DNA of 64,000 bases from Mastigamoeba balamuthi (Eukaryota; Evosea; Mastigamoebida; Mastigamoebidae), in contig CACRSC010000273.1 in assembly GCA_902651635.1 (NCBI GenBank), positions 837,748-901,747 on the forward strand. Direction: 5' to 3'. Shown in pieces: positions 1 through 11,249 of the stretch (position 1 is its first letter; the number at the start of each line of letters is the position of its first letter). The notes under the pieces are model-generated. The model was not told the origin of the DNA. It saw nothing but the letters and a program-made list of their open reading frames with translations, and ran no database searches. Both the position numbers and the translations under genes were made by a program.

Positions 1-17
1 GAGAGGGGAGGGGGGAC

Positions 18-275
18 CTTGGCAGTGGCGGCCTCGACGTCGACGTTGTCCACGCCGACGCCGGCGCGGGCGATGACGCGGAGGGCGCGGGCGGCGTCGA
101 TGACCTCCTTGGTGACGCGCGAGGCCGAGCGGATGACGAGCGCGTCGTAGGGGCCGATGGCCTGCGCGAGCTGGGCGGGGGTCATGCCCGTCTTGACGTC
201 GACGTCGGCGCCGCGCCGGAGGATGGCGAGGCCCTGCTTGTCGATGTTGTCGGCCACGAGGACGCGGGCACGCAT
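18..275 (-). CDS. serA: D-3-phosphoglycerate dehydrogenase, first exon (partial)
   Basis: The protein begins MRARVLVADNIDKQGLAIL and continues through ALVIRSASRVTKEVID and IARAGVGVDNVDVEAAT. This is the N-terminal substrate-binding half of NAD-dependent 3-phosphoglycerate dehydrogenase, which oxidises 3-phosphoglycerate as the first step of serine synthesis. The RSASRVT and AGVGVDNVD stretches are typical of the bacterial and plastid long SerA type. The ATG is at 275-273 and exactly 86 codons follow to a GT donor at 17-16 (AAG then GTCCCC), so the rest of the gene lies left of the window after an intron. The cofactor-binding domain and catalytic His are not in view. Family assignment is secure; whether the full protein carries ACT/ASB domains cannot be seen. 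Confidence 0.88.
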
Positions 276-706
276 TGCTGCTGTGTTGATACGGCTGGTC
301 TCCTTTGCAGAGGAAGGAAAATAATGCACTGAACACAAGATACACACCACGCAGCCAAGGCCACGCAATCGACAGCGTGTGGGTGCCACGCGGCACCTGA
401 CACGACCGCGGGTGGAAAAAAAATCGCAGATCCCCTTTCAAGACGCGAGATGACCCGCTGATGGGAGGGAGGTCAGTCATTGGTCATCAGTGCCGTGCAC
501 AGTCAGTTGCATGTGCGAGACAGTGGGTGCAGCTCTTTTTCTCTGCCACTGGTCCATAAGCACTCGCCAAGCAAGCCAGAGAGGGTCCCACAGAAGGCAC
601 TGGTATCAGTAGAGTCTGCTGTTTTCTATGTTCAGCTCTTGGGCTCAGTGATTCCGGAGAGTTTAGGCCTCCAGCCACCTCGCCTAGTGTGATCGAGGGC
701 TGCCTC
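276..706. other. Intergenic region, serA upstream
   Basis: About 430 bp lie between the serA start and the 3' end of the next minus-strand gene. I see no supported coding exon, RNA gene or repeat. The serA promoter and the downstream UTR of the Cys-rich gene must lie here. Confidence 0.5.
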
Positions 707-1603
707 TCACGAGCGGAGAGCGTAGACACACTGGTGGTTGGAGCACACGTCGAGCGTGAGGGGGTCGCTGTCGTTGCAGTCGACGGCCTCATGCACGCGC
801 GCCCTGCACCTCCAGTTGTTGTCCACCTCGCACTGCGCCCAGGCCTCGCACCAGCCCTCCCTGGGCTCGGGGTTGGCTGCGAGCTGAGGCAGCTGGCAGC
901 CCGAGCAGGCGTCACCGGGCTGCGGGCAGAGGTGCGTGACCTCGGTGGCAGCGGGGCCTGTGCCGAGGAAGAAGCGGGGCGTGCAGTGGCCGCAGGGGTC
1001 GGCGACACAGAGGGCCCCGGGAACTGCGGGGCAACGGGCATCCTGGCAGGGCGGGCGCGGGCAGTTGGCGTGGGCCGACGAGGGCTGGCAGCCCTCGCGG
1101 CACTCGTGGGCGGCCTGGTCGCACCACACGTGCTGCAGGGGGCTGGAGCGGGACGGCCTGCACAGCTCCCAGCCGTGCGTCACCGCAGCGCAGGTCGCCG
1201 AGGCCCCGGCGGCAGCCACGACGCGGCACTCGCTCCACGGCCTGCACCACTGCTCCCCGGTGCGCTCCTCGCGGTCCGCCGGAGACAGCGGCATCGGGGC
1301 GCAGCCGTCGCACTTGTCGCCGGCGCGGAGGTGGGCGCACGTGTCCGGGGCGTCGCCCTGGCCCTGGTGGCACACGTCGAGGGTCGCGGGGTCGCTGTCG
1401 TCGCACCACGCGATCCGCAGCCCGCAGTGGCCGTCGCCCTGCACCACGCAGTCGATGCTCACCGGGCACGACCCCGGGGGCGGCAGCATCGGCACGGGGC
1501 ACTCGCTGGGCTGGCAGCTGGAGCCGGGCTGGCGCCACGCTGCTGAGGCACCGCACGCACACAGGCCGGCGGCGAGGCAGAGAGGGACGAGGAGGTTGCG
1601 CAT
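707..1603 (-). CDS. Secreted cysteine-rich protein
   Basis: This is a single uninterrupted frame of 298 residues. The start chosen is the ATG at 1603, because it opens a textbook signal peptide (MRNLLVPLCLAAGLCACG, Ala-Ser-Ala cleavage region). An upstream in-frame Met would bury it. The mature protein is packed with cysteines and contains a motif near both ends, CDDSDPATLDVC and CNDSDPLTLDVC. These resemble short Ca-loop/disulfide repeats known from bacterial secreted proteins (CxDxxPxTxDxC type). No transmembrane segment follows, so it is probably secreted or held in the secretory pathway by disulfides. I do not recognise a named family. It is head-to-head with another small secreted Cys-rich gene that starts 465 bp away on the other strand, which suggests shared regulation. 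Confidence 0.75.
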   Translation of the reverse strand: MRNLLVPLCLAAGLCACGASAAWRQPGSSCQPSECPVPMLPPPGSCPVSIDCVVQGDGHCGLRIAWCDDSDPATLDVCHQGQGDAPDTCAHLRAGDKCDGCAPMPLSPADREERTGEQWCRPWSECRVVAAAGASATCAAVTHGWELCRPSRSSPLQHVWCDQAAHECREGCQPSSAHANCPRPPCQDARCPAVPGALCVADPCGHCTPRFFLGTGPAATEVTHLCPQPGDACSGCQLPQLAANPEPREGWCEAWAQCEVDNNWRCRARVHEAVDCNDSDPLTLDVCSNHQCVYALRS

Positions 1604-2068
1604 GATGAAGTGCTGCTCCCGGCTGGCAGACAAGCAAACAAGAAGAGACTGACTGATTCTGCGCAGAGCACAGGAGCAGTTTTGTGCGGTTTCGTCTGAC
1701 GTAATTTGTCTGGCATTTCCTCGGCACACGTCACCCCAGAATAGCCCAGTACTGCACCTCTCTGCGGAGATGGCAGGCACACCTGCTGCAGCCGCAGCGC
1801 TCTCCGCCGCACAACTGGCGACATCCCAGGATGTGGCAGAGACGCCCCGAGGACCGGAGGATTGGCAGTGCACGCGATGCCGAGAACAACGCCGAGGCAG
1901 AGTGTCCCCGCAGATAACCTGCGGAGACCAGAGGGCTGTGGTGCGGGTCATGACGTCACCGTTTCTCACAAAAACGGCGGTGTCGTGCAGTCGGGCCACA
2001 GATAGTAACTGTTGAGCGCGTCGACGCAGCTGCTAAGGCATCACCCACAGCCCACTTCCTCTCTCACA
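1604..2068. promoter_or_regulatory. Divergent intergenic region between two secreted Cys-rich genes
   Basis: The 465 bp separate the start codons of two divergently transcribed secreted proteins, so both promoters must sit here. No TATA box or recognisable operator stands out. The role is inferred from geometry alone. Confidence 0.45.
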
Positions 2069-2856
2069 ATGGCCAACATGCACGTCTTGGCTCTCCTCCT
2101 GGTCCTCGCAGTCTCCCTCGTGAGTCATCCCTCTCCCGCCTTCCTCAAGTCTCTTTGCCATTTGTATGCCACGGTCGAGAGTGCTGCGCTCACGGAGCCC
2201 CCGTCGGCAATTACAATTTGTTTTGGATGTGCCAGTCGAGGGCGGCTGTGTGCACGCAGAGGTGCCCCAACGAGCGCGAGCTGTGTGCCGAGCGGTGCCG
2301 CGCAGCGCCCGGGGCAGTGTGCAGGGTGGACAGGTGCACGTGCACCGAGGAGTGGCGGCTGCCCAACGGGCTGCTGTGGAACGCGTCGTGCCACGTCGTC
2401 GACTGCCGCCAGATGTGCCCCAACGAGGCCGACCTCTGCCGCGAGCCCTGCCGCGCGGCACCCAGCGCCCTGTGCCGCGTGGACCACTGCGCCTGCCAAG
2501 AGGTCTGGACGAACCCCTCGGACAACTCCCCGGTGCCCCCCGCGCAGTGCCGCTTCTACGACTGCAGGCGCTGGTGCGACAACGCGGACCAGCTCTGCCA
2601 GGCGCCCGCCGCGCACGCCTGCCCCGGGGCCCCGCACGCCACCTGCTTCGTCGACCACTGCACGTGCACGGAGAAGTGGCTCCAGCCCACGGGGCTCCCC
2701 GCGCAGTGCCTGCGCACCGACTGCAGGCAGATGTGCAGGAACGCGCAGCTGTGCACTGGCCTCTGCCGCAACGCCCCCACGGCCCAGTGCCGCATCGACC
2801 ACTGCACGTGCACGGAGGAGTGGGCTCTCCCCGACGGAACTCCCGCCTTCTGCTGA
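2069..2856 (+). CDS. Secreted protein with four Cys-rich repeats
   Basis: Exon 1 (2069-2119) encodes a signal peptide, MANMHVLALLLVLAVSL. A 62-nt GT-AG intron (2120-2181) joins it in phase 0 to exon 2 (2182-2856, TGA stop). The mature part is a roughly 55-residue unit repeated about four times, with cores such as CRQMCPNEADLC, CRVDHCACQEVW, CFVDHCTCTEKW and CRIDHCTCTEEW. The regular Cys spacing and the conserved DHCxC-E-W signature indicate a disulfide-stabilised tandem domain. There is no membrane anchor. The intron was chosen because the signal peptide and the repeats lie in different frames and only the acceptor at 2180-2181 restores phase. No named family is recognised; secretion is inferred from the leader. 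Confidence 0.78.
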
Positions 2857-3060
2857 AGCAAGAAGGCCGCCTTATGGGAGCTATCCTGATTCTTCTTATG
2901 TGCTGATGAAAACAGAAAAACAAAGGCACTCAGCTCTCCGCCAGAGGATGTCACAGGCATCCTGGACAACAGCTGCAACAAATCAATTGCGAAATATGGT
3001 GTGGTATTCGGTATGTGCGGACGTGTGCCAATTGAATTCTCTCAGCAGGGCAATTCAGCC

Positions 3061-6000
3061 TCAGTGCTCGCAGGACATGAACGTTGCCGTGCCGCTGCTC
3101 GTGGTGTCTGGCTCCTGAGCCGCCAGATACGCTCGGGCTGCCTCAGCCGACGACGGCAGCCGCAGTACTTCGATTGCGCACGCCAGGTCGCTTGCCGCTC
3201 CGGCGTCTCCGGGGAACTCCAGGGCGTCCGACCTCGTGTACCTCTTCAAGTGTTCCCTGGCGGAGCGAACATACGACCTGCAGCGCGCCTCAAGGGCAGC
3301 GACCACGTCCGGGCACAGGCACAGAGACGGCGTGCTGTCCGCGGAGAGCGTTGCCAGCACGACGTCGGCAACTGCCTGCGGGTCTGCGGGCTGCGCTGCG
3401 CTGCCACCGCCGCACGAGGTCCACAGCTGGTGCGCGATGGCCAGAAGCTCGGGCCTGCGCTGCTCCAGCGCCGACTCCAGGGCGGTCATCAGCGTGTGCT
3501 TGGAGCGGCTGTCCGCCGTGCGCAGCATCTCCACAAAGGACCGCACAGAGTCGTCTCGCAGAAGCGCGCTGGTGGGCTGGTCTTGAGAGGATTGAAACGA
3601 GTTGTGGAGCGCACGCCAGCAGCGGGCTCGTTGTGGAAGGGGTGATGAGCGGGTCGATTTCGACGAGGGAGTCGGCGATAGCTGCGCAATGGTCAGGTCG
3701 GTGGCACAGAAGCTACAAGTGAGCTTGCGTACCGCCACAGTCGTCGTCGGCGCCTGCGTCGAGGCGGCGCTTGACGTAGACGATCGATGGGTTCATCAAC
3801 GAGGCACCCACGCGGGCGAGCTTGATCCCGTTGCCCTCAGTGACGAGGGGGACCTTAAAGTACTGGTCGCTGTTGCCGTTCGGCCGTCGATGTTAGAGCC
3901 GTGCGAAAGGAGTGTCGATTCGATTACCTGTCGACGACGATGGACTTGATCGTGGAGAGCTCGGGAAGCAAGCAAGGAGTGGTGAGTTGCAGAACCTCCG
4001 GTTGCTGCAGGCCAGGCGCCCTTTCCAGACAGACAGATATGTCGGTTCGACAGAGCTGCTTCGTGTCCACGTCGCACGAGACAACGCACCTGCACTGAGC
4101 TGCCAGCACGTAGAGATGCCTGGGGAGCTGTTCAGAACACTCACGTACAGAGCGAGTAGTAACGCCACCTGAACGCCTGAAGGCAGTGCCTCTCGTCCGA
4201 GCTGTGCAGAGGCCATATGGGGAACACAGAGCACAGGAGCACTGAGGGCTGTGTGAGAGAGGCGATAGGAATGAGTGCGCAGCGCACTGGCAACCGACTC
4301 GACTGACGTAGAGAATGTCAGCTTTCCGCCGCCGAGGAACAGGAACCCCATCGCCATGTTGCGGGCCATGTGGTGCCCGTAGTTGATCTCCTCACCGACG
4401 CGGAAGTGCAGCGACCGAAGCACGCGCATCGCCTCCACGTCCCCCGTCCCCGACATTACGATGGCCAGAGCCTATTGAGAGCGAGAGATCGATGAGCGAT
4501 CAATGCGGGCGAGCAGGGGATGCGCACCAGCGCGATGTTGCTGGTGTGGGTCTCGTGGGAGCAACGGCGCATTCTGTCCGCCACAGATGTCGGCGGCGGC
4601 AGAGGCGCCATGAACTGCTTGAGGTACTTGAGCAGCGTCGCCTTAGCCTCCGCGTCCGCTGTCCCCGCGAAGCGTAGGCCGAGCGCCACGCACGCCCCCG
4701 CAGTGATGGCCTCCCTCGCCTCGGCGTGCGCGGTCGAATTGCGGTAGAGGGACGCGGGGACCTGGGACTTGACCCACGCGTCCGACGACGCGATGCTGTG
4801 CCACATGACGAGCGCGTGCGCCACAGTCCGCAGCCCCAGCAAGTCTGGACGCTCGGACAGGAGGGCCTCGGCGCTCTCGGGGATCTTGAGCGCCTTGCAG
4901 ACACTCACGGAGGCCGTGCGCAGGAAGATCAGTGCGAGGGCTGCGATGGCTCCCGGTGCCACAGTGCTCGTGTCGATGATGCCGTTGGCGTAGTACAGCG
5001 AGGCCTGCTGCGACTGCGGGGCTGTGTCCGAGCCAGACGTGGCCCCCGCCTGCTGCTGCTTCTTCTCGAATGGCGACAGCACAATCGGGCCGCCCTGGCA
5101 GAGCGATATGAGGCGGTCGGGGATGCACAGGTCCTCGGACCCCACGATCGTGTGCCCCTTGGCCAGCGCGTTGAGCCCGAGGCCCAGGCCGGCTGCGAGC
5201 GCGTAGCACGTGCGGTCGTAGGGCTTGCCGATGTCGGGGGGTGACGACAGCTCGCCCAGGAGCGCCTCGAGGACCCGCCGGTAGGCCTTGCCTCTGCAGA
5301 GGATGCCGATGCCCAGTAGCGAGGCGATCTGCACGGGCACCGTGACGCTCTCGAGCGCCTGCGAGCGCGGCGGGTACAGCGACGGTATGTGCACGCACAG
5401 CGTCTTCATGATCGACCAGTCCATTGTCCCGGCCCGCGCAGCCGCGAGGCCAAGCAGGACCGCTATCGACGTGGGCTCGTGCTGCTCATGCAGCAGGTCG
5501 CGCGAGCATACCGTAGGCAGCAGCGGGAGGTGACCCTGCAGCCCCAGGCCGAAGAGAAACCCGGCAAACTCGTCCGTGAGCTGCTTGGGCTTCTGCGCGG
5601 TGATCCACGCGTTGGTGATCTCGCTCCCCGGGGCGATGCGCAGCGCGCACGCGACGCCGTTGTGGAACGCAGGGCACCGCATCCCGGGCCTCACAGAGGG
5701 GTCCAACGTGATGTCGTGGCCGCTGGTGTTGCGGCCGTCGACGAGGATCTCGGGAAACACGAGCGAGTCAGTCCCGACCAGGTGGTCGAGCGACAGCGCG
5801 AGCGCACCGCGCGCGACTGGCAGAGCGACGGTCCGCTGGGCCATGTAAGACAACAGCAGCTGGTGCTGCCTCAGCCACTCGGCCTCGCTGCCGTCCTCGT
5901 CGAGGGGAATCTGCACTCGCAGGCGGGACTGCAGAAGTCGCCGCGCCTCCGTGAAACGGTCGTCCTTGTCGAACAGAAGCGCCACAATAGGGTCCGAGCA

Positions 6001-8519
6001 CTCGGTACCGTCGAGAAGGGCGGGTTTCTGCTGCTGGGGCGTCTGAGAGGTCTTCTGCGCGTCCGCCCCTGCAGCGGGAGTGATCCCCTTTGCCCTCTGC
6101 AACAGTAGCAGGTGCCTCGGCAACGCAACGGCGATCGTGGGCAGCGGCGGGGGAACAGGAAGGGGAGCCGTCGGGGACTGCAGCAACCACGGCGCCTCGA
6201 GCATTGGGATTGTCTCCTCTGCGAACAGGGTGCCTTTAGCACGAGAACCGATGAAAGAGAGCAAGTACTCTTCGACTGCATCACGAGGTCGTCCCGCGAG
6301 AGCAGTTTGAAGACCTCGACGGGCCAGTGACTGCTAACGTCCTCGCGGCACCGCGAGCAGGCGTCGACGAGGGCCACCGCGATGCCTGGGGGAATGCACT
6401 CGATGTCCTTTTGCGACATCCCCTCTTCCACCATTGCCAGTACCGCCTGCTCGGCAGCGGCGAGGGAGCCTCTGTTCTCGGCGAAGAGTGTGTTGTACAG
6501 CTTGCAGACCTTTCTCGTGAACTCGGTTATGCCTGGCACCGTCGGAAACGCGGGAATGGTGCCCGAGTTTCTGTGCTGTGCTGTGAGTGCGCGCAGAAAC
6601 GGGGGATCAACTGACGTTATCCTGTCTTGCAGCCAACCGTAGATGCTCGGAGGCGAGAGACTGTCGTTTGCCTGCAACAGATGTCAAGTCGAGGAGTGCG
6701 GTGTGCGTACGGGCTTGGCAAGGAGACGTGGCCCGACGTTACCGTAGTCCCGCCGATAGTGGTCCACGTACTCGGGCCATTCCACGGATTGCGCTGGCGA
6801 CTGTGTGAGTCGCCCGAGGAACTGTGCTGCTTACCGAGTTTGACGAGAAGTTCTGCAAGGCGTTTTCTCGGGTCCGAGAGAAGCGTGCTCAGTTTCGAGT
6901 CCTCGTACACAAGGTGCATGCGCATCAGCAGCGACATCATTACATCCCTTATGCGCACACACGCGTTCAGAAGACTGATGGCAGCCCCAGTGCTCCAATA
7001 CCTTCTCTCGGGGCAGGGGTGCAGCTGCTCGCATTCCGATCTCTGGGGGGGCTCGACCCACAGAGCCTTGAGGCACGGGTTCGATCGGCTCCTGTAGTGC
7101 TCTGAGCTGCGGAGGAGCTCCTCCCATGCGCTGACAGGCTTCTCCTCCTGCTTCTCCTGTGTTCCGCATACGGCGAGGACAGCGCGCGAGAAGGCGGCCC
7201 AATCATCCTGACCCTGGGCACCCTGCACGTTGTACTCGCGCACAAGGCAGGCAACCTCGTGCAAAGGGAGGACCTGTGCGGCGGCTGCAAGGCACCGAGA
7301 CGTCAGCTCCTCCTCCGGGACGACCCTGTGAGGCGCGTGATCAGAGCGCGGCGCTCGTGGTGGGCGCACTTGAGGGTGACCCTGAGGTACGAGAGCCCGT
7401 TCTGCCCCTTGTCAACGCGGACCGTGACTCTGTCCTCCACCGGGTCCCTGAGGCAAGTGATCACCTCGGACCCGCTGGCCGGGATGCCCGCGAGCTCCAG
7501 CAGCCTCCTCGCGTCCACCTCGGCGACAGCGGTGCCCTCTGCGCTGGCGCCGTCAGACAACTCGCTAGAGGGGGGCTGCGGCAGGCGGCACCGATGAGCA
7601 CGGAGAGCGTCCCGCTCACGGAGACCGCGGCGACGAGCGTGCGGGTGCCGTCGCCCCACCGCTGCACGACGGGCACGGCGTCGACGACCGCGCTGACAGC
7701 GAACGCCTTCGTTCCCGCCACAGCCGCCGAGCCGCCGTCGCCCCCGCCGCTGCCCTGCATCACCGAGACGGCCACGAGCGCTGCGTCCGCCGAGCTGAAG
7801 ACGCAGAGCAGCGGCCTGCCCGCCCTGTCGTCCGCGCGGAACACGCGCGTCGCCTGCTGCCTGGGCTTCCTGTCCGCAAACACTGCGGGGCCCATCTCGT
7901 AGTCGGGCTCGATCGCCACGCAGCACACGGGGCAGCGGCTCTCGGACGCGGCCCCGCACGTGCAGCCCGAGGCCTCGGAGCGCCTGCGCCGCAGCGGGTG
8001 CACCGTGTGCCTCAGGGCCGCCGCGTCGTGGCAGACGACCAGCCCGAGCTCCGGGCAGCACCCGACGACGCCCGCCCCCGCTGGGCACCCGGGCACCGGC
8101 CGCATCTCCTCGAGCGCGTCGCGCAGGCTGAAGACGCCCACGTCGCGTGACGTCACCAGGAGGACGGTTCCGGCGGCGGCGTCGGCGTCGGCGGCGGCCT
8201 CGAAGACGTCGACGGGGCGCGCCGAGAGGAACGGCAGCGCCACAGAGGCGGGGCCGGCGGCGCAGCGGTCGTGTATGTCGACGCAGGTCGGGTGCGCGAG
8301 GCAGAGGCGGGCCGGCGAGCGCGCGGGCCCGTGCCACCAGCAGAGCGAGGAGACGGGGGAGCGCAGCGCGAGCGAGAGGACCGCGAGGTCGCCGCAGGTC
8401 CACGTGGCGCGCGGCGCGGGCGCGGACGAGACGCACGCGCGCGTCTCGGCCAGGGGGCCGTCCGAGGCGTACGACTGCAGCGACGTCGGCGGGTCCACCA
8501 GCTCGGCCGCGACCGCCAT
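3061..8519 (-). CDS. APC1: Anaphase-promoting complex subunit 1 (APC1)
   Basis: This gene encodes the largest scaffold subunit of the APC/C ubiquitin ligase, which triggers anaphase and mitotic exit. From the ATG at 8519 the N-terminal beta-propeller region runs to about 7460. Helical segments follow, including MRMHLVYEDSKLSTLLSD and PSIYGWLQDRITSV, matching APC1 homologues. The proteasome/cyclosome repeat region spans about 4500-5700, with GFLFGLGLQGHLPLLPTV, LLGLAAARAGTMD and LSVHVP-like CVHIPSLYPP. The C-terminal part includes MAMGFLFLGGGKLTFSTS and CVVSCDVDTKQLC and ends at 3061. Several short introns break the frame, for example about 53 nt near 7560 (phase 1). I estimate about 1,600 residues against 1,944 in human. 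The C-terminal 200 residues are poorly conserved. The assignment rests on several collinear motifs and is firm; the exact exon joins are not. Confidence 0.9.
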
Positions 8520-8799
8520 CGCCTGGGCAGAGGGGAACGCGCCAAAGAGATTTTTTGTGGTTCTGACGCGGGCACGTCAGCGGAGATCTTGGCGCCAAGC
8601 GGGGCAAATGATACCGCCCATCAGCCAGAACGCGAATGAGCAGAGAGGTGAAAGGTGGAGAAGAGCTCGAGTTGGCTTCCGCGTGATGTCGGATCGATCG
8701 CGTGATACGGCTTGCATCTCGTATGTTTTTTATCTGTCTGGGGGAAGAGAACCGATTTGTGCCGGTGAAGGAATTGCTGAAGCCCAACAAAGGACGTCG

Positions 8800-9030
8800 A
8801 TGCCGAAGCCCGATGGCCACGACGCGCGGCGTCTGCGGGAGGTGGCGCTCGTGGCATTGCTAATGTTGGCCGTTATCGCCCTCGTGCATCGCATGCGGCA
8901 GCGGCACCTCCGCGAGTTAATTCTACTGCTGCTCCTGTGCAAGAGCACAGCCGACGACTCTGGCGACTCCAGCGACTCCGGTGACTCCGGTGACTCCGAC
9001 TCGGCTGACTGTGACGACGCCGAAGAGTAA
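8800..9030 (+). CDS. Putative small membrane protein with acidic Ser-Asp tail
   Basis: A 76-residue frame begins MPKPDGHDARRLREVALVAL. It has a hydrophobic helix (VALVALLMLAVIALVH), a basic loop, a second short hydrophobic stretch (LRELILLLLLC), and a tail made of repeated DSGDS-like acidic units ending DCDDAEE. It lies alone in the gap between APC1 and the protease gene, and an AATAAA sits 270 bp downstream on the same strand. No homologue is recognised. In so GC-rich a genome a frame this short could be chance; the ordered hydrophobic and acidic pattern and the polyadenylation-like signal are the only support. Confidence 0.38.
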   Translation: MPKPDGHDARRLREVALVALLMLAVIALVHRMRQRHLRELILLLLLCKSTADDSGDSSDSGDSGDSDSADCDDAEE

Positions 9031-9300
9031 ACACCACGCTGCCATCGCCAGTCGATACAAAAGAAAGATGGATGAATAGTATTTGATGTGTCCCTTTAGA
9101 GTGTTGAACACCCCTAGTAGATGTATGGGCAGCGAGGCCGACACCCTGCAAGGTTGCGAGAACGAACACGGTGCAGCGAACAACAGGGAAGGAAGAGACA
9201 GATGTAGATCACATGGTGCCAGGCCAGGCAACCCATTGTTTGTTTGTCTGGGAGAGCAGGTGTTGTGACACGTGTGCACTGTAGCCATCCTTAGCGTATG

Positions 9301-9306
9301 AATAAA
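9301..9306 (+). terminator. AATAAA polyadenylation-like signal
   Basis: AATAAA lies in plus orientation 270 bp after the stop of the small membrane protein frame. It could end that transcript. It may equally be chance. Confidence 0.3.
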
Positions 9307-9355
9307 GCGCACAACATCACGGCTCGATTAGGAGCGCGCGGTGCGTGCGTGCCGC

Positions 9356-10291
9356 TTAGGCGACGATGGTCGAGAGCATGCCGTTGATGCCGCACATGTT
9401 CTTGCCACGGGCCATGCGGATGTAGCCGTTCTCACCCCACGACGACCCCCACGAGTTGCGGACGGTCCAGAAGGCCTTGCCGTTCTCAGTGCCGTAGCCG
9501 ACCAGGGCCACACCGTGGTCGAGGGTCGTGCCGCACTTGGTCGAGTCGAGGATGCCCGACTGGTAGTTCTGGAAGACGGCCTGGTCCGCCTCGATGGCGA
9601 TGGACAGGGGGCCGTACTGCTTGAGGTACGAGATGATCGTGTCGTCCGACGAGACCTTGCCGAACGCCTTGTTGCTCGAGAAGTGGTACTCGGCAGTGAA
9701 CGCCTTGCACCTGGGGACCGAGCCCGAGCCCGAGACGTAGGGGTACGCCTTCTCCGAGGCGAGGCCGTTCTGCACGATGTACTCGTCGGCGTTGGACATC
9801 AGACCGCCGTTGCAGCCCGAGTCGGTCTTGTCGCACGAGACGAGCTGCTGCTCCGAGAGGCTGACGACCTTCTCGTTCTTCTTGTAGTACGCACCCTCGG
9901 CGTTGGCGATGGCAGAGAACGCCCAGCACGACCCGCACTGCGCCTGGTCCTTGACCTCGGGCAGCCACGACCTCATGTCGAGCGAGTCGGCGTTCGAGTC
10001 GGCGATGACGGCGAAGTCGCCGGGCTGGCGGCCCTGCAGCTTGGTCGTGTAGATGGCCTTGAACTCGGCGTTGGTCAGGTCAGAGAACTTGTTGAGGCCG
10101 AAGCGCGCGCCGTGGTTCTCCATGTTCAGGCGGTTCACGACGGCGAGGTTCTCCTCGAAGATGTGCAGGCGGTACTTCTCCTCCGACGCCGTGTACATCT
10201 TGCCGTGGGTCTTGGCCCACGAGCGGAAGGCATCGACCGACGAGGCCGAGGCAACGGCCGCGAGCAGCAGGATCGCGAACACAGCCTTCAT
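9356..10291 (-). CDS. Cathepsin L-like cysteine protease (papain family C1A)
   Basis: A single exon encodes 311 residues. The ATG at 10291 is preferred over an upstream Met because it opens the signal peptide MKAVFAILLLAAVASASS. The propeptide has the cathepsin-L inhibitor layout (FRSWAKTHGKMY, then EEKYRLHIFEENL, then FGLNKFSDLTNAEF). In the mature enzyme the nucleophile Cys122 sits in DQAQCGSCWAFS, with oxyanion Gln116. The GCNGG motif, catalytic His (TLDHGVALVGYG) and Asn (RNSWGSSWGENGY) are all intact. It should be an active lysosomal or secreted endopeptidase, of the type abundant in Entamoeba and its relatives. Length and motif order are normal for the family. No intron is visible, unlike most neighbours. 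Confidence 0.95.
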   Translation of the reverse strand: MKAVFAILLLAAVASASSVDAFRSWAKTHGKMYTASEEKYRLHIFEENLAVVNRLNMENHGARFGLNKFSDLTNAEFKAIYTTKLQGRQPGDFAVIADSNADSLDMRSWLPEVKDQAQCGSCWAFSAIANAEGAYYKKNEKVVSLSEQQLVSCDKTDSGCNGGLMSNADEYIVQNGLASEKAYPYVSGSGSVPRCKAFTAEYHFSSNKAFGKVSSDDTIISYLKQYGPLSIAIEADQAVFQNYQSGILDSTKCGTTLDHGVALVGYGTENGKAFWTVRNSWGSSWGENGYIRMARGKNMCGINGMLSTIVA

Positions 10292-11249
10292 GTTTGACTG
10301 CAGCTGAATGTTTTCCGAATGACCGAGATTCGCCGGGGTGTGCGCACGGGGTCTTTCGCTGCCCACACCACGCACCCCGCCTGTGTGGGCTCAGTGTCAG
10401 GGGGAAAATCCGTCCCGTTTAGGAAGCCAGCTGGTATCTGCACCTCGAGATTCTTCGCCAGACGGGCGCCCGAGAAAGGCTGCCATTGTCCACGCTGCGC
10501 CTAGTCAAGCCCAGAGCGATCGCGCGCGTGTTAACGCATCCCGGGAGGGGATTGCGCAGATTCTTGGTCTATTTTTGTCGGCAAGTGTTTTGCTCTTTTC
10601 CGCCCGCACCCGCTTAAGGACGTCGTCGGATCCCCCCTATCCCCACACCGCCCACCACAACCAAGCCCACCGACGCATCCCCCCCCTTTGGTCGCCGCTG
10701 CGCCCTGTGCCTTCGATCTGCTCTTGCAGATGCCGCACCGGCAGCAACAACAGGGCGTCGCGAGTGCACCAATTGCGAGGCATTTTTCCGTGCGGCGTGT
10801 TCGCGTCCCCTCTCGCCCTCACCCGACGGGCCGCAGAGGACTGGAAATGTTCCGTGAATTCTGACACTTTTATCGGGATCACGGCGCTCTCGGCACGGCA
10901 CGGCACCCGCCAGGGGGCCCCCGGTGAGCTTGGGGGTCAGCCACGCACCCGCGTAGTCGCACCAGACACAGCGGGTCATCCAAATCGCCTTTGCACAGAG
11001 TTGGTGCCAAGCTGTCATCTAATCCAAACAGCCGCCGGCCACCGTGCGCCGGAGGAGCCGGAGGCAGCCCGGAGTTCGCACGGAGAGGGCTGAGCACACG
11101 AGCACGAGGAAGACACCAGAGGCGCACGCCACGTGCCGAAGTCGGAGCCGGGCATTCAATTGAAAATGAACTGTGAAGGACCTCATCACCATACACACTA
11201 CCGTCACACCTACCTCCTTGCCCGGCCCGAGCGGCGTGTCCCAGTGCCT
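10292..11249. other. Intergenic region upstream of the protease gene
   Basis: About 960 bp lie between the protease start and the end of the RhoGEF gene on the same strand. Open frames here are short and look like chance in GC-rich DNA. I see no RNA gene or repeat. The protease promoter presumably lies at the left end. Confidence 0.5.

Noticed and set aside
10292-10375. Starting the protease at the upstream in-frame Met at 10375.
   Set aside because: It would add 28 polar residues before a clear signal peptide, which is against the family's pattern.
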